Part shown: piece by piece, positions 8,509 through 17,148 of the stretch | Layout of the letters: each line of letters begins with the position of its first letter | Numbering within the stretch: position 1 is the first letter of the stretch | Assembly (NCBI GenBank): GCA_024710005.1 | Contig: JANJVQ010000008.1 | Span: forward strand, 1-61,926 | DNA length: 61,926 nucleotides | Direction: 5' to 3' | Source: Paludibacter sp. | GTDB taxonomy: Bacteria; Bacteroidota; Bacteroidia; Bacteroidales; Paludibacteraceae | The notes under the pieces: generated by a model | Told to the model about the DNA's origin: nothing | What the model saw: the letters and a program-made list of their open reading frames with translations, nothing else | The model's database searches: none | Position numbers and translations under genes: made by a program

Positions 8509-9402
8509 TTTAAGTTCCACAACATAAATCTCTCCCTTCACAGTATTATACGCTACCTTTTTAGCGGAAGCAGCAGCTGTCGGGTACATGGCAATCTGAT
8601 TGGGAGTACTCAGTACTTTTTCAACTTTTCCATCGATGCTTTTCATCAGGATTTTCGATTCGGTTACATATTCACCATTGTCTTTGTCCTGCATGCCTAC
8701 AACTAAGTTGTCGTTGTACCAAACGGGCGCGTTTAAATAGCCCAGTTTCGCGATGATTTTTCCATTCAGGTCACTTACGAAAGTTCCTGTGCCGGCTGCC
8801 GTGAATAATATCATTTTCCCGTTGGGTGACAAAGATGCCCAGATATAACCGTTGGCATCTCCAACCGGGTTCAGCCGTTGAATTTTGTTGTCGCGGTAGA
8901 TGTTCAGGTTGCTGCCATCACTCCAAACATAATCGGTTACGGGAGTTTTGGTCTTGCCGAATGTGGCTTTGAGTAACCTGGCATCGGCATAAACCAGAAT
9001 GCCGTTTTCAAATGCCTGTGGCTGTTTGATGTTGCGGCGGGGTTCCAGCATGGTCACCTTTTTATTGCTGTTAAACTCATAACTTTTAATGCCCTCTTTG
9101 CGCAGTCTGTTTTCGTAAATAATATTTTTGAAGAAAACTTTATCACTGCTTTTGCTGAATACCGGCTGAAAACCGGCACCCGGTTCTTCGGATACCCTTA
9201 CAACCGCATTGTTGGAGAAGTTGTAAATATCCAGGCCAGTGTAGGACTCGGTTGTGAAAGCCAGCATGCTTCCGTTTGCATTGAATTGGGGATGAAAACC
9301 CTGCTGATCCATGAGACGATACGATTTCTCTACAGCAATTGTTTGAGCCGACAATGTCGCGATGCTCAACAGTACGATTCCGATACTTAATAGTTTTTTC
9401 AT
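8506..9402 (-). CDS. Periplasmic TolB-like beta-propeller protein
   Basis: The product is 298 residues with a clear signal peptide (MKKLLSIGIVLLSIATLSAQ). It has PD40/WD40-like blades of the form FNANGSMLAFTTE, FSKSSDKVFF and LSPNGKMILFTAAGTG, as in TolB and related propellers. No catalytic residues are evident, so it may be a binding or scaffold protein. It lies 13 bp downstream of the GH9-deacetylase gene and just upstream of the amidase gene, so co-transcription is likely. A paralogue of similar build (44306-45229) also sits immediately upstream of an amidase gene, which argues for a functional partnership between this propeller family and these amidases. Confidence 0.75.
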   Translation of the reverse strand: MKKLLSIGIVLLSIATLSAQTIAVEKSYRLMDQQGFHPQFNANGSMLAFTTESYTGLDIYNFSNNAVVRVSEEPGAGFQPVFSKSSDKVFFKNIIYENRLRKEGIKSYEFNSNKKVTMLEPRRNIKQPQAFENGILVYADARLLKATFGKTKTPVTDYVWSDGSNLNIYRDNKIQRLNPVGDANGYIWASLSPNGKMILFTAAGTGTFVSDLNGKIIAKLGYLNAPVWYNDNLVVGMQDKDNGEYVTESKILMKSIDGKVEKVLSTPNQIAMYPTAAASAKKVAYNTVKGEIYVVELK

Positions 9403-9415
9403 AACATGATTGTAT

Positions 9416-11902
9416 TTAGTTGATAGATTGACAGATTGTTGTAAATGTATAGTTCTTTTTCTTTAGTTCTTTTATCAGTTTATCGAGATAAGGATAAAAC
9501 TTGTCTTTTCTTTTATCTGATGTCCCGATGTGGAATAACAAGATATTGCCGTTCAGATTTTCCCTCTTTTCTTTTTCCAGGATGCGATTATAAATGTCTT
9601 TTGATGAAAGATAGTTTTTCATTTCAGGAATGGTATAATCAGCATTGGAATAGGTGCCGGGGGTAAAATTGATAATCTGAATCCCGGCTTTTTGGCACCA
9701 GGAACTGATGCTGTCGTTGTACCACTCGAAAGGCGGCAAATAGTAGGGTACATCAGCAGGGTTAATGCCGAATTTACTCATTTCCGCGTAATTTGCTTTC
9801 AAATCCTGCCATACAGTTGTTTTGTCAACCAGCAGGGAATCGCGTTTCTCCCAGGCACAATAAAGCAGATGTTGGTCGGAATGGGCGCCGAGATAATGAC
9901 CTTTATCTTTCAAGTTTTGAATCAGGGATTTATAAGCAGTATTCCGGTAGAAATCTCCGGTAAAGAAAAACGAGGCTGAAATTCCATGTTTCGTAAGGGT
10001 TGAAAGAAAGGTTTCATATCCATCGGCATATTCATGTCCGGAAAATATCAGTGTGATGTTTTTCTTTTCAGGATTGGTGCGAATGATGCCTCCCTTGACG
10101 TAAATATGTTTATCCTGAGTACTTGCACCTTCAAGTTGTCTGGCTGATAAGATGTAGGTCAGCGATGCCGTCCCATCCATGGTTGGCTCGTTGGTCGAAT
10201 AATCAGCATAATCATCGTGATAAACAGCCCAATCCGTTTGAAACGGTGCATATACATCTTCTTTGGTCAGATGTACTCCGAGCAAACTATTGAAAATACT
10301 GCCATAAACCGGACCGTCGACCAATCCGCCCCTTGTTTGAATGCGGTGGTTGTGCCAGAGGACCGAATGCGGGTCCGCAGGGTAGTCGCCATTGGCAGGC
10401 AGGCCGACAATCATGCTTGTCCCCCAGGGGTTACAACCGAACAGCCAGTCGACAAGCGCACTTTCCATTTCGAGATATCGTTCATCTCCGGTAGCTTCAC
10501 GGTATAACCGGCACTGGGTCGCCATGGCCACCACGAGGTTGTTGGAGCACCAGATAAAAGGTACGCCGACTAAGAAAGGATTACTTTGGGCACGTCTGTA
10601 CATACTTTCCAGTCCGAGCAACATATTACCGGTAAATTCCTTCTTTATGCTGGAATTATCGACCTTGCCCAATATATAATGACCGACATTCACAAAAGGA
10701 TACCATTGATAATGACGGGCAGTATCAGAGCACATCCAGGGTGTAACCGGCTCCATGCGTCCGAACCGTGCTGCTTCCTGCAAGTAGCGGTTGTTGTTAG
10801 TCGTATGATAAAGCATTGAAGCCGCGAGTTGCATGTCGTCGGTCCAGTTATCTTCTTCATAAAAATAGGGCGACTTACCCGGGGCAGTCTGGCACACGCC
10901 CGGATTGGCAACGCCATAAGCATAGGCTTCTTCGGCCTTTTGCTGTAATGTGGTAACATATTCGGAATAATAGGCTTTGAGTAAGTCACTTCCCAGCGCA
11001 AAAGCAGCTGCATATTTTCCGGCGATGGAGGCGATGCCGGTCGAACGGTTTTTGTTCTGAAACAAGCCCTGCGGCCTGCCGGTTGCACGGTAAACCGGTC
11101 GACCTGTGCCGGATCCCCAGCCATAATCCACTTTGTCTTCTGCGGGCAGCCTGAACGAGGCATGATCGCGGTCGTCGGCAATTTGATGATACAACACTTC
11201 CTTTTCAGGATACATTCTCAGTAACCAGTCGAGTCCCCATTTGGCTTCGTCGAGGATGTCCGGAATTCCGTTTGCACCGGCTTTACCGGCTGCATCAAAC
11301 TGATCGCCGAAGGCATCAGGATTTTGCCGGTATGCAAAAAGCATCTGGAATATAGCATTGGAAGAGGTTGTGCCATATTGAAGATAATCCGAGGCATCGT
11401 GCCAGCCACCCCTCACATCCACGAATTTGTTTTTTTGCGTATCATCTCCAGACACTTCGTAGCCATCGTGCTGGTGACAGGTCATGTCGAGCGAAGGGTT
11501 ATACCCGCATCGCTGTTGACGCATATAGTTGAGCGCGTAATCGGCCGTGCCATCGTACACATTTTTATTGATGATAACCGGAGGTGAAACAGCATTTCCG
11601 GCTTTCAGATAATAGACCCCCGGGACCTTGTAAGCAGAGAAATCGAGTACATAAGTGGAGCAAAAGGTGTAAAATTTACCTTTTGCTGGCGGATTTTCAG
11701 CCTGAAAAACGATTTCGTCCGTGAGGGCGTGATGCAAAGCAAACGAACTGATATCGACAGGCTCCTTAGCCATGAATACTGCACGTTTAACCGAATAGGG
11801 GAGATAGCCCAGTTGGTTGATGCGAATCCAGGCCTCAGCACTGAATAACTTCAGAGTGAGACAAGTCAATATTATAATCAGTATAGATGTTTTTTTTATC
11901 AC
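9416..11902 (-). CDS. GH9 glycoside hydrolase fused to a polysaccharide-deacetylase-like domain
   Basis: This 828-residue exported protein has a signal peptide (to about residue 21) and a CelD-type N-terminal Ig domain (about 24-110; WIRINQLGYLP). A GH9 catalytic domain follows (about 118-590), with GGWHDASDY (D169 and D172) and the catalytic E572 in STNEPTMDG. The C-terminal NodB/CE4-like domain (about 605-825) keeps the HSxxH motif (H674, H678) and H791 (LLFHIGT). At the usual TFDD position it has IFSGHE (residues 619-624), so the standard Asp dyad is missing. GH9 enzymes are mostly cellulases, but some act on chitosan or glucosamine oligomers. Pairing with a deacetylase domain inside a peptidoglycan locus suggests a GlcNAc/GlcN-containing substrate. 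It has no T9SS tail, so it is probably periplasmic. It is co-directional with its neighbours (48 bp and 13 bp). Confidence 0.85.
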   Translation of the reverse strand: MIKKTSILIIILTCLTLKLFSAEAWIRINQLGYLPYSVKRAVFMAKEPVDISSFALHHALTDEIVFQAENPPAKGKFYTFCSTYVLDFSAYKVPGVYYLKAGNAVSPPVIINKNVYDGTADYALNYMRQQRCGYNPSLDMTCHQHDGYEVSGDDTQKNKFVDVRGGWHDASDYLQYGTTSSNAIFQMLFAYRQNPDAFGDQFDAAGKAGANGIPDILDEAKWGLDWLLRMYPEKEVLYHQIADDRDHASFRLPAEDKVDYGWGSGTGRPVYRATGRPQGLFQNKNRSTGIASIAGKYAAAFALGSDLLKAYYSEYVTTLQQKAEEAYAYGVANPGVCQTAPGKSPYFYEEDNWTDDMQLAASMLYHTTNNNRYLQEAARFGRMEPVTPWMCSDTARHYQWYPFVNVGHYILGKVDNSSIKKEFTGNMLLGLESMYRRAQSNPFLVGVPFIWCSNNLVVAMATQCRLYREATGDERYLEMESALVDWLFGCNPWGTSMIVGLPANGDYPADPHSVLWHNHRIQTRGGLVDGPVYGSIFNSLLGVHLTKEDVYAPFQTDWAVYHDDYADYSTNEPTMDGTASLTYILSARQLEGASTQDKHIYVKGGIIRTNPEKKNITLIFSGHEYADGYETFLSTLTKHGISASFFFTGDFYRNTAYKSLIQNLKDKGHYLGAHSDQHLLYCAWEKRDSLLVDKTTVWQDLKANYAEMSKFGINPADVPYYLPPFEWYNDSISSWCQKAGIQIINFTPGTYSNADYTIPEMKNYLSSKDIYNRILEKEKRENLNGNILLFHIGTSDKRKDKFYPYLDKLIKELKKKNYTFTTICQSIN

Positions 11903-11950
11903 GATTTATTAGACAGGATTAACAGGATTTACATGTTAATCATTTCTGTA

Positions 11951-14533
11951 TTAGTTTTTTATAATCTTAAATGTGCTTTTTTGTTGATTTTGCTGTATTG
12001 TCAATAAATAATATCCTGGTTTTAAATTCCCTGCCGGAATAGCAATTGTATTACCTGTCATTACATCAGATTTAGATGATTTTACTTTTTGACCGGATAA
12101 ATCAAATATTTCTATCTGTATGCTACCTGTCTGATTATCGGTTTGGATAAAAATATCTTCCTGAACAGGATTCGGGTATACGCTAAAACCTGATTTTGCT
12201 GATGGGTTGTGTGTCCCTGAAAACTCTCTGTTGTTGTAAATCAGATTAATTTCCTTGAATCCAAGCTGATAAGCCTGATTTTCAGTCATGGCCTGCAGGT
12301 AGAAGTTAAAATTGTCGAGCCAGACAGGGAACACGGCTATGTCGTTGGTATCGAAGAAATCGCTGATGGCGTATTTGATTTCGGTATCGCCACCACCACC
12401 GACAAAAGTGTTGAATTCTTTCGAAACGGTTTGTTTGCTGTTATTGGCGCGCAGACTGATTAGCACTCTCTCGATGAGCATGTCGCCGGTGTTGATAACA
12501 ATGCTGATGCTGTCGGGTAAGGCGTACAGGGGTTTTTGATTCGTCAGCCTGATAAAGGGGGCGCGACCGGACTTATAGGTGAAATTGACGGCTAATCCGC
12601 TACTCCAGTTCAACGGTATTCCGGATGAAGATAAAGATGCTGAAAGCTGTGATGATGCAGATAATTTCCACGGCGTGCCGGTTATGCCGGTTTGACTGAA
12701 ATCATCGTATTTCATGTTGGCCTGTAGCGGTATTTCTACGTATACAGTCAGACTGTCTTTTACATCCCCGATAGTACCGTAAACCTTTGTTTTGCCGTTT
12801 TTCAATCCTTTCAGGTTTCCGTTTTGGATTTTACAAATGGTTTCATCCTCTATGCTCCAGTTTAAGAGGGCAGGAGGGATGTTAAGGCTTCCACTGGCGG
12901 AAATACTGTAAACTTCAATAGGGTAGAACCGTTTCTCATCAATAAGTACCGAATCTAAACGGAATGCGATGTTTCCGGAAATGATTCGAATGGACTTGGA
13001 GATGGATACCTCGTTGTAACTTACGGTTAAGATGCCGCTTGTGGCAGTTCCATTGGCAATGAAAGCTCCATCGGAAGTGATTTGTCCCAATCCCTCGGAA
13101 CAGCTGAGGGTGTAATTTTCCACATTTTTATCGACTAAGACGCCATATTGATTATAACCCAGTATAACAGGCTTATATTTCGCCAGTGCAGGCATTTCAG
13201 TCCTCAAATCTTCGAAAGCAAGCTGGGTGATGTTGTATTCTTTGGGTGCAACGTGGTACACGAACCAACCATTGGCGACAGGTCGTTCCTTGCCGTCTGC
13301 CGGGTTGTTCACGATTGTTCCGTCTAACATCATCTGTGCCGATCCGCCTCCATCCATGGTGGTAACATCAGATGCGCCGAAGGCTTTCAGGATGCCGCAC
13401 ATAGTTGCTGTATTGGCTCCGATTGATGTTCCTTTTTTATCGATTACAATCAGGTATAGTGTTTTGCCATCAGTAGATGTGCCGATGCCTGTGCGGGGAT
13501 ATAGCTGTGAGTTGTATGCTTCGTTGGTATTTCTGTCCGTTAAAATCCCATTTTTCATGACCAGTGCGTTACCCGTAATCATTTCATTTACTTTTGGTTG
13601 CTGGTTGTCGGTCTGTGTTTTGATGGACATGTTGACCAAAAGTGTATCGCCCGGATTTAATCCGGAAAGAAAGGTTTGAGCGGTACCACTGCCAGACAAA
13701 ACGGATTCTCCTTTTTCGAGTAAGTTCCCCCCCTGGTTGGTAATGATTCTCGTTACCACACAGGTGACATCCCCATTGGTGCTCCATTGCCCGTTGTCAG
13801 CAGGTTTGATAAAAACTTCAACACCGTTGTTGTCGGTTCGGGTGGTTTTATCATCCCCCAAGTATTTATTAAATAAAACAAGTTGATTATCACCTCTCAT
13901 TCGGTTGATTTGAGAGATGGTATATCCACCTTTGTTCGGTATATTTACCTTGCCGGTAAATACAATATCATCAATCCAGGCCTTTTTGTTGGCATCAATC
14001 ATAGCGAATCCAATGCTGCCATGTCCCCGGTTCCAGCTGTTGGGGTCCGTTATCATTTCACCCCCGAGCATGCTTCCGCTGTGTGGAACGCCGAGTAGTT
14101 CGGTAGGTTGTCCCTGACCGGATACAATCCAGAAATTCCCGTTTACCCCCGCGATGGTAGAATGGGCCGTGCTGTTCAAGCGATTATAAGCTGTTGTCAT
14201 AGCTTCTGTTTTGCCTACCTGATTCCCGGCCTGAAAGGTTTCAATAAAACTATAGGGGTTGTTGAGATCAACCTGCAGGATGTAGGCTGATAAAGGATAA
14301 TCCGGTAATTGAAAGCGGGTATAGAGCACACCCGGACCAACCTGACGATGTTCGAGTGTATCTATTCTTTTCTCAACACCGTTGATGTTGATAGCAGATA
14401 TATGTGTAAAAACGAACTGAAACAACATCAGCCCGGCGATGAAGGTAATTTTTTTCACGACTGTAGGAAATAAAGTAAAACAAACGAGAGAGCAATATCC
14501 GGTTTTAGGCCGGACATTGTTCTCATTCAACAA
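11951..14533 (-). CDS. T9SS-secreted phosphodiester glycosidase (NAGPA family), copy B
   Basis: This 860-residue protein has the NAGPA/DUF2233 catalytic domain at about residues 60-430, with the motifs GVNGNFW, YPRTGIGTS and TTMDGGGSAQMMLDG, then ERPVANG. Family members cut sugar-1-phosphate diesters; the human enzyme removes GlcNAc-alpha-1-P from mannose-6-phosphate. Ig-like domains follow (about 440-600), then a beta-sandwich and a T9SS type A domain (FSVYPNPVQEDIF ... GYYLLTIQQNQQKSTFKIIK). The start codon at 14533 directly abuts the stop of copy A. A GTG at 14458 would give a more typical signal peptide (VKKITFIAGLMLFQFV), so the true start is uncertain. Its substrate is unknown; a wall-linked sugar phosphate is an inference from context. 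Confidence 0.85.
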   Translation of the reverse strand: MLNENNVRPKTGYCSLVCFTLFPTVVKKITFIAGLMLFQFVFTHISAININGVEKRIDTLEHRQVGPGVLYTRFQLPDYPLSAYILQVDLNNPYSFIETFQAGNQVGKTEAMTTAYNRLNSTAHSTIAGVNGNFWIVSGQGQPTELLGVPHSGSMLGGEMITDPNSWNRGHGSIGFAMIDANKKAWIDDIVFTGKVNIPNKGGYTISQINRMRGDNQLVLFNKYLGDDKTTRTDNNGVEVFIKPADNGQWSTNGDVTCVVTRIITNQGGNLLEKGESVLSGSGTAQTFLSGLNPGDTLLVNMSIKTQTDNQQPKVNEMITGNALVMKNGILTDRNTNEAYNSQLYPRTGIGTSTDGKTLYLIVIDKKGTSIGANTATMCGILKAFGASDVTTMDGGGSAQMMLDGTIVNNPADGKERPVANGWFVYHVAPKEYNITQLAFEDLRTEMPALAKYKPVILGYNQYGVLVDKNVENYTLSCSEGLGQITSDGAFIANGTATSGILTVSYNEVSISKSIRIISGNIAFRLDSVLIDEKRFYPIEVYSISASGSLNIPPALLNWSIEDETICKIQNGNLKGLKNGKTKVYGTIGDVKDSLTVYVEIPLQANMKYDDFSQTGITGTPWKLSASSQLSASLSSSGIPLNWSSGLAVNFTYKSGRAPFIRLTNQKPLYALPDSISIVINTGDMLIERVLISLRANNSKQTVSKEFNTFVGGGGDTEIKYAISDFFDTNDIAVFPVWLDNFNFYLQAMTENQAYQLGFKEINLIYNNREFSGTHNPSAKSGFSVYPNPVQEDIFIQTDNQTGSIQIEIFDLSGQKVKSSKSDVMTGNTIAIPAGNLKPGYYLLTIQQNQQKSTFKIIKN

Positions 14534-16984
14534 TTATTCAACGGAAAACTTCGCAACACTAAACTCATCATTTTCATATACCTTCAGCAGATATAGTCCG
14601 GATGTCAGGTTTTTCAGTGGAATGGTAACCGCACCGCCCTGATAAACACCGTGATGATTGCTCTGTAATAGTTGTCCTGACAGATTATAAATTTCCGATT
14701 TCAATACCTGCGAATTATGCTTTTTCAGTAACAAATTAATGAATTGATTATTAGCAGGATTTGGGAAGATACTGAATTTGTCAGCTTTTACAGGATTCAA
14801 ACCGCTAACAACAAAGTCTTTATAAACCAGTAATATATCTTTGATTGCTAGCGTGTAAGCTTTCGATTCAACCTGATTGGAGGCATCCAGGTAAAAGTTG
14901 ACATAGTCGAACGAAACAGGAAAAATTGCCCTGTCGGCAGTATTGAAAATATTATTTAACGGGATATCGAGATTGAAATCTTTGTTGTTTAAAAAAGCTG
15001 TAGACTCGAAAGAAACAGATTTCGTATCATTATTTGCTCTGAGATAAAATAATGCCCTTGTTATGGCCATGTCACCAATATTCATCACAAATCTGATGGT
15101 ATCCGGCAAACCGAAGAATGCACGTTGATTGGTCAGTTTGATGAAAGGTGAACGTCCTGCAGCATGCACGAAGTTAACTGCAGCGCCATGATCCCATCCA
15201 GCCGGCAAATTAGCCTGATTTAACTGTGCGTTTAAAAAAGAAGAAGCACTCAATGTCCAGTCGGTTGTTTTCAGGCTATCCCCGATGATGGTTTGGGCCG
15301 CAGGAATTTCAACAACAATCAGGATTGAATCATTGACGTCATCAATTTGTCCGCTTACAATAGTTTTACCGTTTTTCAGGGCTTTGACCAACCCATTTTC
15401 AATACGACAGATTTCCGGGTTGGTAACTGTCCAGTTTAGCGCGGCAGGTGAAATTAAAGCGTCTCCACCTGAGGTGGTAGCAACGACTTCAATCGCATAA
15501 TCAGACCTGTTGTCGGTTATAACTGAATCCAAGCGGATTTTGAGGTCAGAAACTGGCAGAAAGCTGACCGGGATGTTGACTGTAACATTGCCGTTGTAGG
15601 TTGCCGTAATGTTTCCCGGTGTATTTCCGGTAGCAATAAACTTGTTTCCTTCAATTTTGCCCAGACTGGCCGGACAGGAAAGCGTTACACCTTGTACGTC
15701 AGAATTTAATAAAACGCCATATTGGTTGTATCCGTAAAATTTAGGGATGTGTTCACCATATTGTGGAAGAAGAACAGCAGGTTGATAGGGTCTGAGCTGA
15801 TTTATTTGATTATCAGTAGGTGCTGTTGATACAACATATACACTGTTAGCTACTGAACGTTCGGTACCATCGCTGGTGGTGTTGACTGCTTTTCCATACT
15901 CAGCAACATACATGGTACTGGAACCTCCGCCGTCCATGTTAAAGGCTGTATAAGCACCAGCACTTTTCATCAGGATGGCTAATTGTTTAGTAGTCGCTCC
16001 AATCGATAATCCCCGACCATCAACCACGCAGAAGATGACGGTGTCTTTAGCCTGGCTAAAGCCAAGTCCAGTCCGTGGATGGAGTTCATTCCAAACGCTT
16101 GTTTGTTCAACCACACCATTCAGTAACATGGTTTTATAATTGTCACCACCGGTCATTTGAAGGAAATTGGAAACATTGTTCGTACTGATGGTTAGATTGA
16201 GTCTTATGTCTATCTCATCGTTAACCGATAATTTGTCTAATTGTGTGGCAGCGGTACCATGACCTGAAAGTATAGCCTTACCCTTTGGGATTGCCATATT
16301 GCCAACACCTTTCTCTATTTTCAATACTTTTGCTTTCAGCGTTTTGTTCGTTCCCCAGGAATTACCGGGAAGCAGTTCAACCAAAACCTCAGTACCATAG
16401 GCATTGGTACGGGTGTATTTGCCGTTTTGAGTATTGAACAATACCAGTTTATTTTCTTCACGTAAGTGATTCACGGTGTTTATTTGCCAGGTTTCTGAGC
16501 CGAATTTTACATTCCCGTTATAGGACATAACTCCAATATTCGGAATTTTCTGCTCATCGATGGTAAACACATTGCGACTGCCCGGAATCCTGGCAATTTC
16601 GCCATTAACCATATTTCCGCTTACAGGGTAACCGACATAACCGGATGTCGCGTAAAAGTCACCGTTGGTTCCTGCAAAATAAAAATTATTTTCACTTGAA
16701 ATTCTTTTTGCCAACACAGAAGTTGGTTCACCGCCATAAATCGAGTCACGTCCAAGAGCAGTACGGATTTCTATATGCGGATTTTTTAAATCAGCTTTCA
16801 GGAAATATACATCCAATCTCTTGGCAGATGCTGTAAGTCTGAGTGATACATATTGCGTTCCCGGACCAACCATGTGATTCTCGAGCGTATCAACGGTGTA
16901 GTTTACTCCATCCACCAGCAAGGTCTGAGCCTTGACAAATAAGACAGAAACGAGAAGCAGAATCAGAGCATAAAGTTTGTTCAT
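14534..16984 (-). CDS. T9SS-secreted phosphodiester glycosidase (NAGPA family), copy A
   Basis: This 816-residue paralogue of the next gene has a signal peptide (MNKLYALILLLVSVLFVKAQ), a NAGPA/DUF2233 domain at about 25-395 (GTNGDFYA, LHPRTGLGFS, FNMDGGGSSTMYV, TERSVANS) and Ig-like domains. A beta-sandwich precedes a T9SS type A sorting domain (FSIFPNPANNQF ... GLYLLKVYENDEFSVAKFS). It is the first gene after a terminator at 17.1 kb and appears to lead a new transcription unit with copy B, GH9, TolB-like and amidase genes. No good -7 box was seen in its 164-bp upstream spacer. Tandem duplication followed by divergence suggests two related but distinct phosphodiester substrates. Confidence 0.85.
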   Translation of the reverse strand: MNKLYALILLLVSVLFVKAQTLLVDGVNYTVDTLENHMVGPGTQYVSLRLTASAKRLDVYFLKADLKNPHIEIRTALGRDSIYGGEPTSVLAKRISSENNFYFAGTNGDFYATSGYVGYPVSGNMVNGEIARIPGSRNVFTIDEQKIPNIGVMSYNGNVKFGSETWQINTVNHLREENKLVLFNTQNGKYTRTNAYGTEVLVELLPGNSWGTNKTLKAKVLKIEKGVGNMAIPKGKAILSGHGTAATQLDKLSVNDEIDIRLNLTISTNNVSNFLQMTGGDNYKTMLLNGVVEQTSVWNELHPRTGLGFSQAKDTVIFCVVDGRGLSIGATTKQLAILMKSAGAYTAFNMDGGGSSTMYVAEYGKAVNTTSDGTERSVANSVYVVSTAPTDNQINQLRPYQPAVLLPQYGEHIPKFYGYNQYGVLLNSDVQGVTLSCPASLGKIEGNKFIATGNTPGNITATYNGNVTVNIPVSFLPVSDLKIRLDSVITDNRSDYAIEVVATTSGGDALISPAALNWTVTNPEICRIENGLVKALKNGKTIVSGQIDDVNDSILIVVEIPAAQTIIGDSLKTTDWTLSASSFLNAQLNQANLPAGWDHGAAVNFVHAAGRSPFIKLTNQRAFFGLPDTIRFVMNIGDMAITRALFYLRANNDTKSVSFESTAFLNNKDFNLDIPLNNIFNTADRAIFPVSFDYVNFYLDASNQVESKAYTLAIKDILLVYKDFVVSGLNPVKADKFSIFPNPANNQFINLLLKKHNSQVLKSEIYNLSGQLLQSNHHGVYQGGAVTIPLKNLTSGLYLLKVYENDEFSVAKFSVE

Positions 16985-17098
16985 AATGAGATAGATATGA
17001 CCCGGATTGTTATACCAACATTAAGTTAGCATCAGGGTTAGATAATACAATTATTTAATATTTGCTAAATCCTTTATCTTAAAGGAGTGCTAAAATAA

Positions 17099-17127
17099 AA
17101 AAGGTGGTGGAAATGCCACCACCCTTT
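17099..17127. terminator. Rho-independent terminator after the InlB-repeat/propeller gene
   Basis: GGTGGTGG (17103-17110) pairs with CCACCACC (17116-17123) around the loop AAATG. On the minus strand the stem is followed by a run of T (complement of AAATAAAAAA), as expected for a terminator of the minus-strand gene ending at 17149. On the plus strand CTTTTTA follows, so it may work both ways. It splits the long minus-strand series in two. Confidence 0.85.
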
Positions 17128-17148
17128 TTACCTGAGAAAAAGTCTTTG

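Noticed and set aside
10690-11181. 163-residue minus-strand frame inside the GH9 gene
   Set aside because: It is a shifted frame of the same strand within the GH9 catalytic domain, with no family features.
9416-11902. Reading the GH9 gene as evidence for a cellulose-utilization locus
   Set aside because: No other cellulose- or glucan-acting family is present, while a dozen neighbours are peptidoglycan or amino-sugar enzymes.
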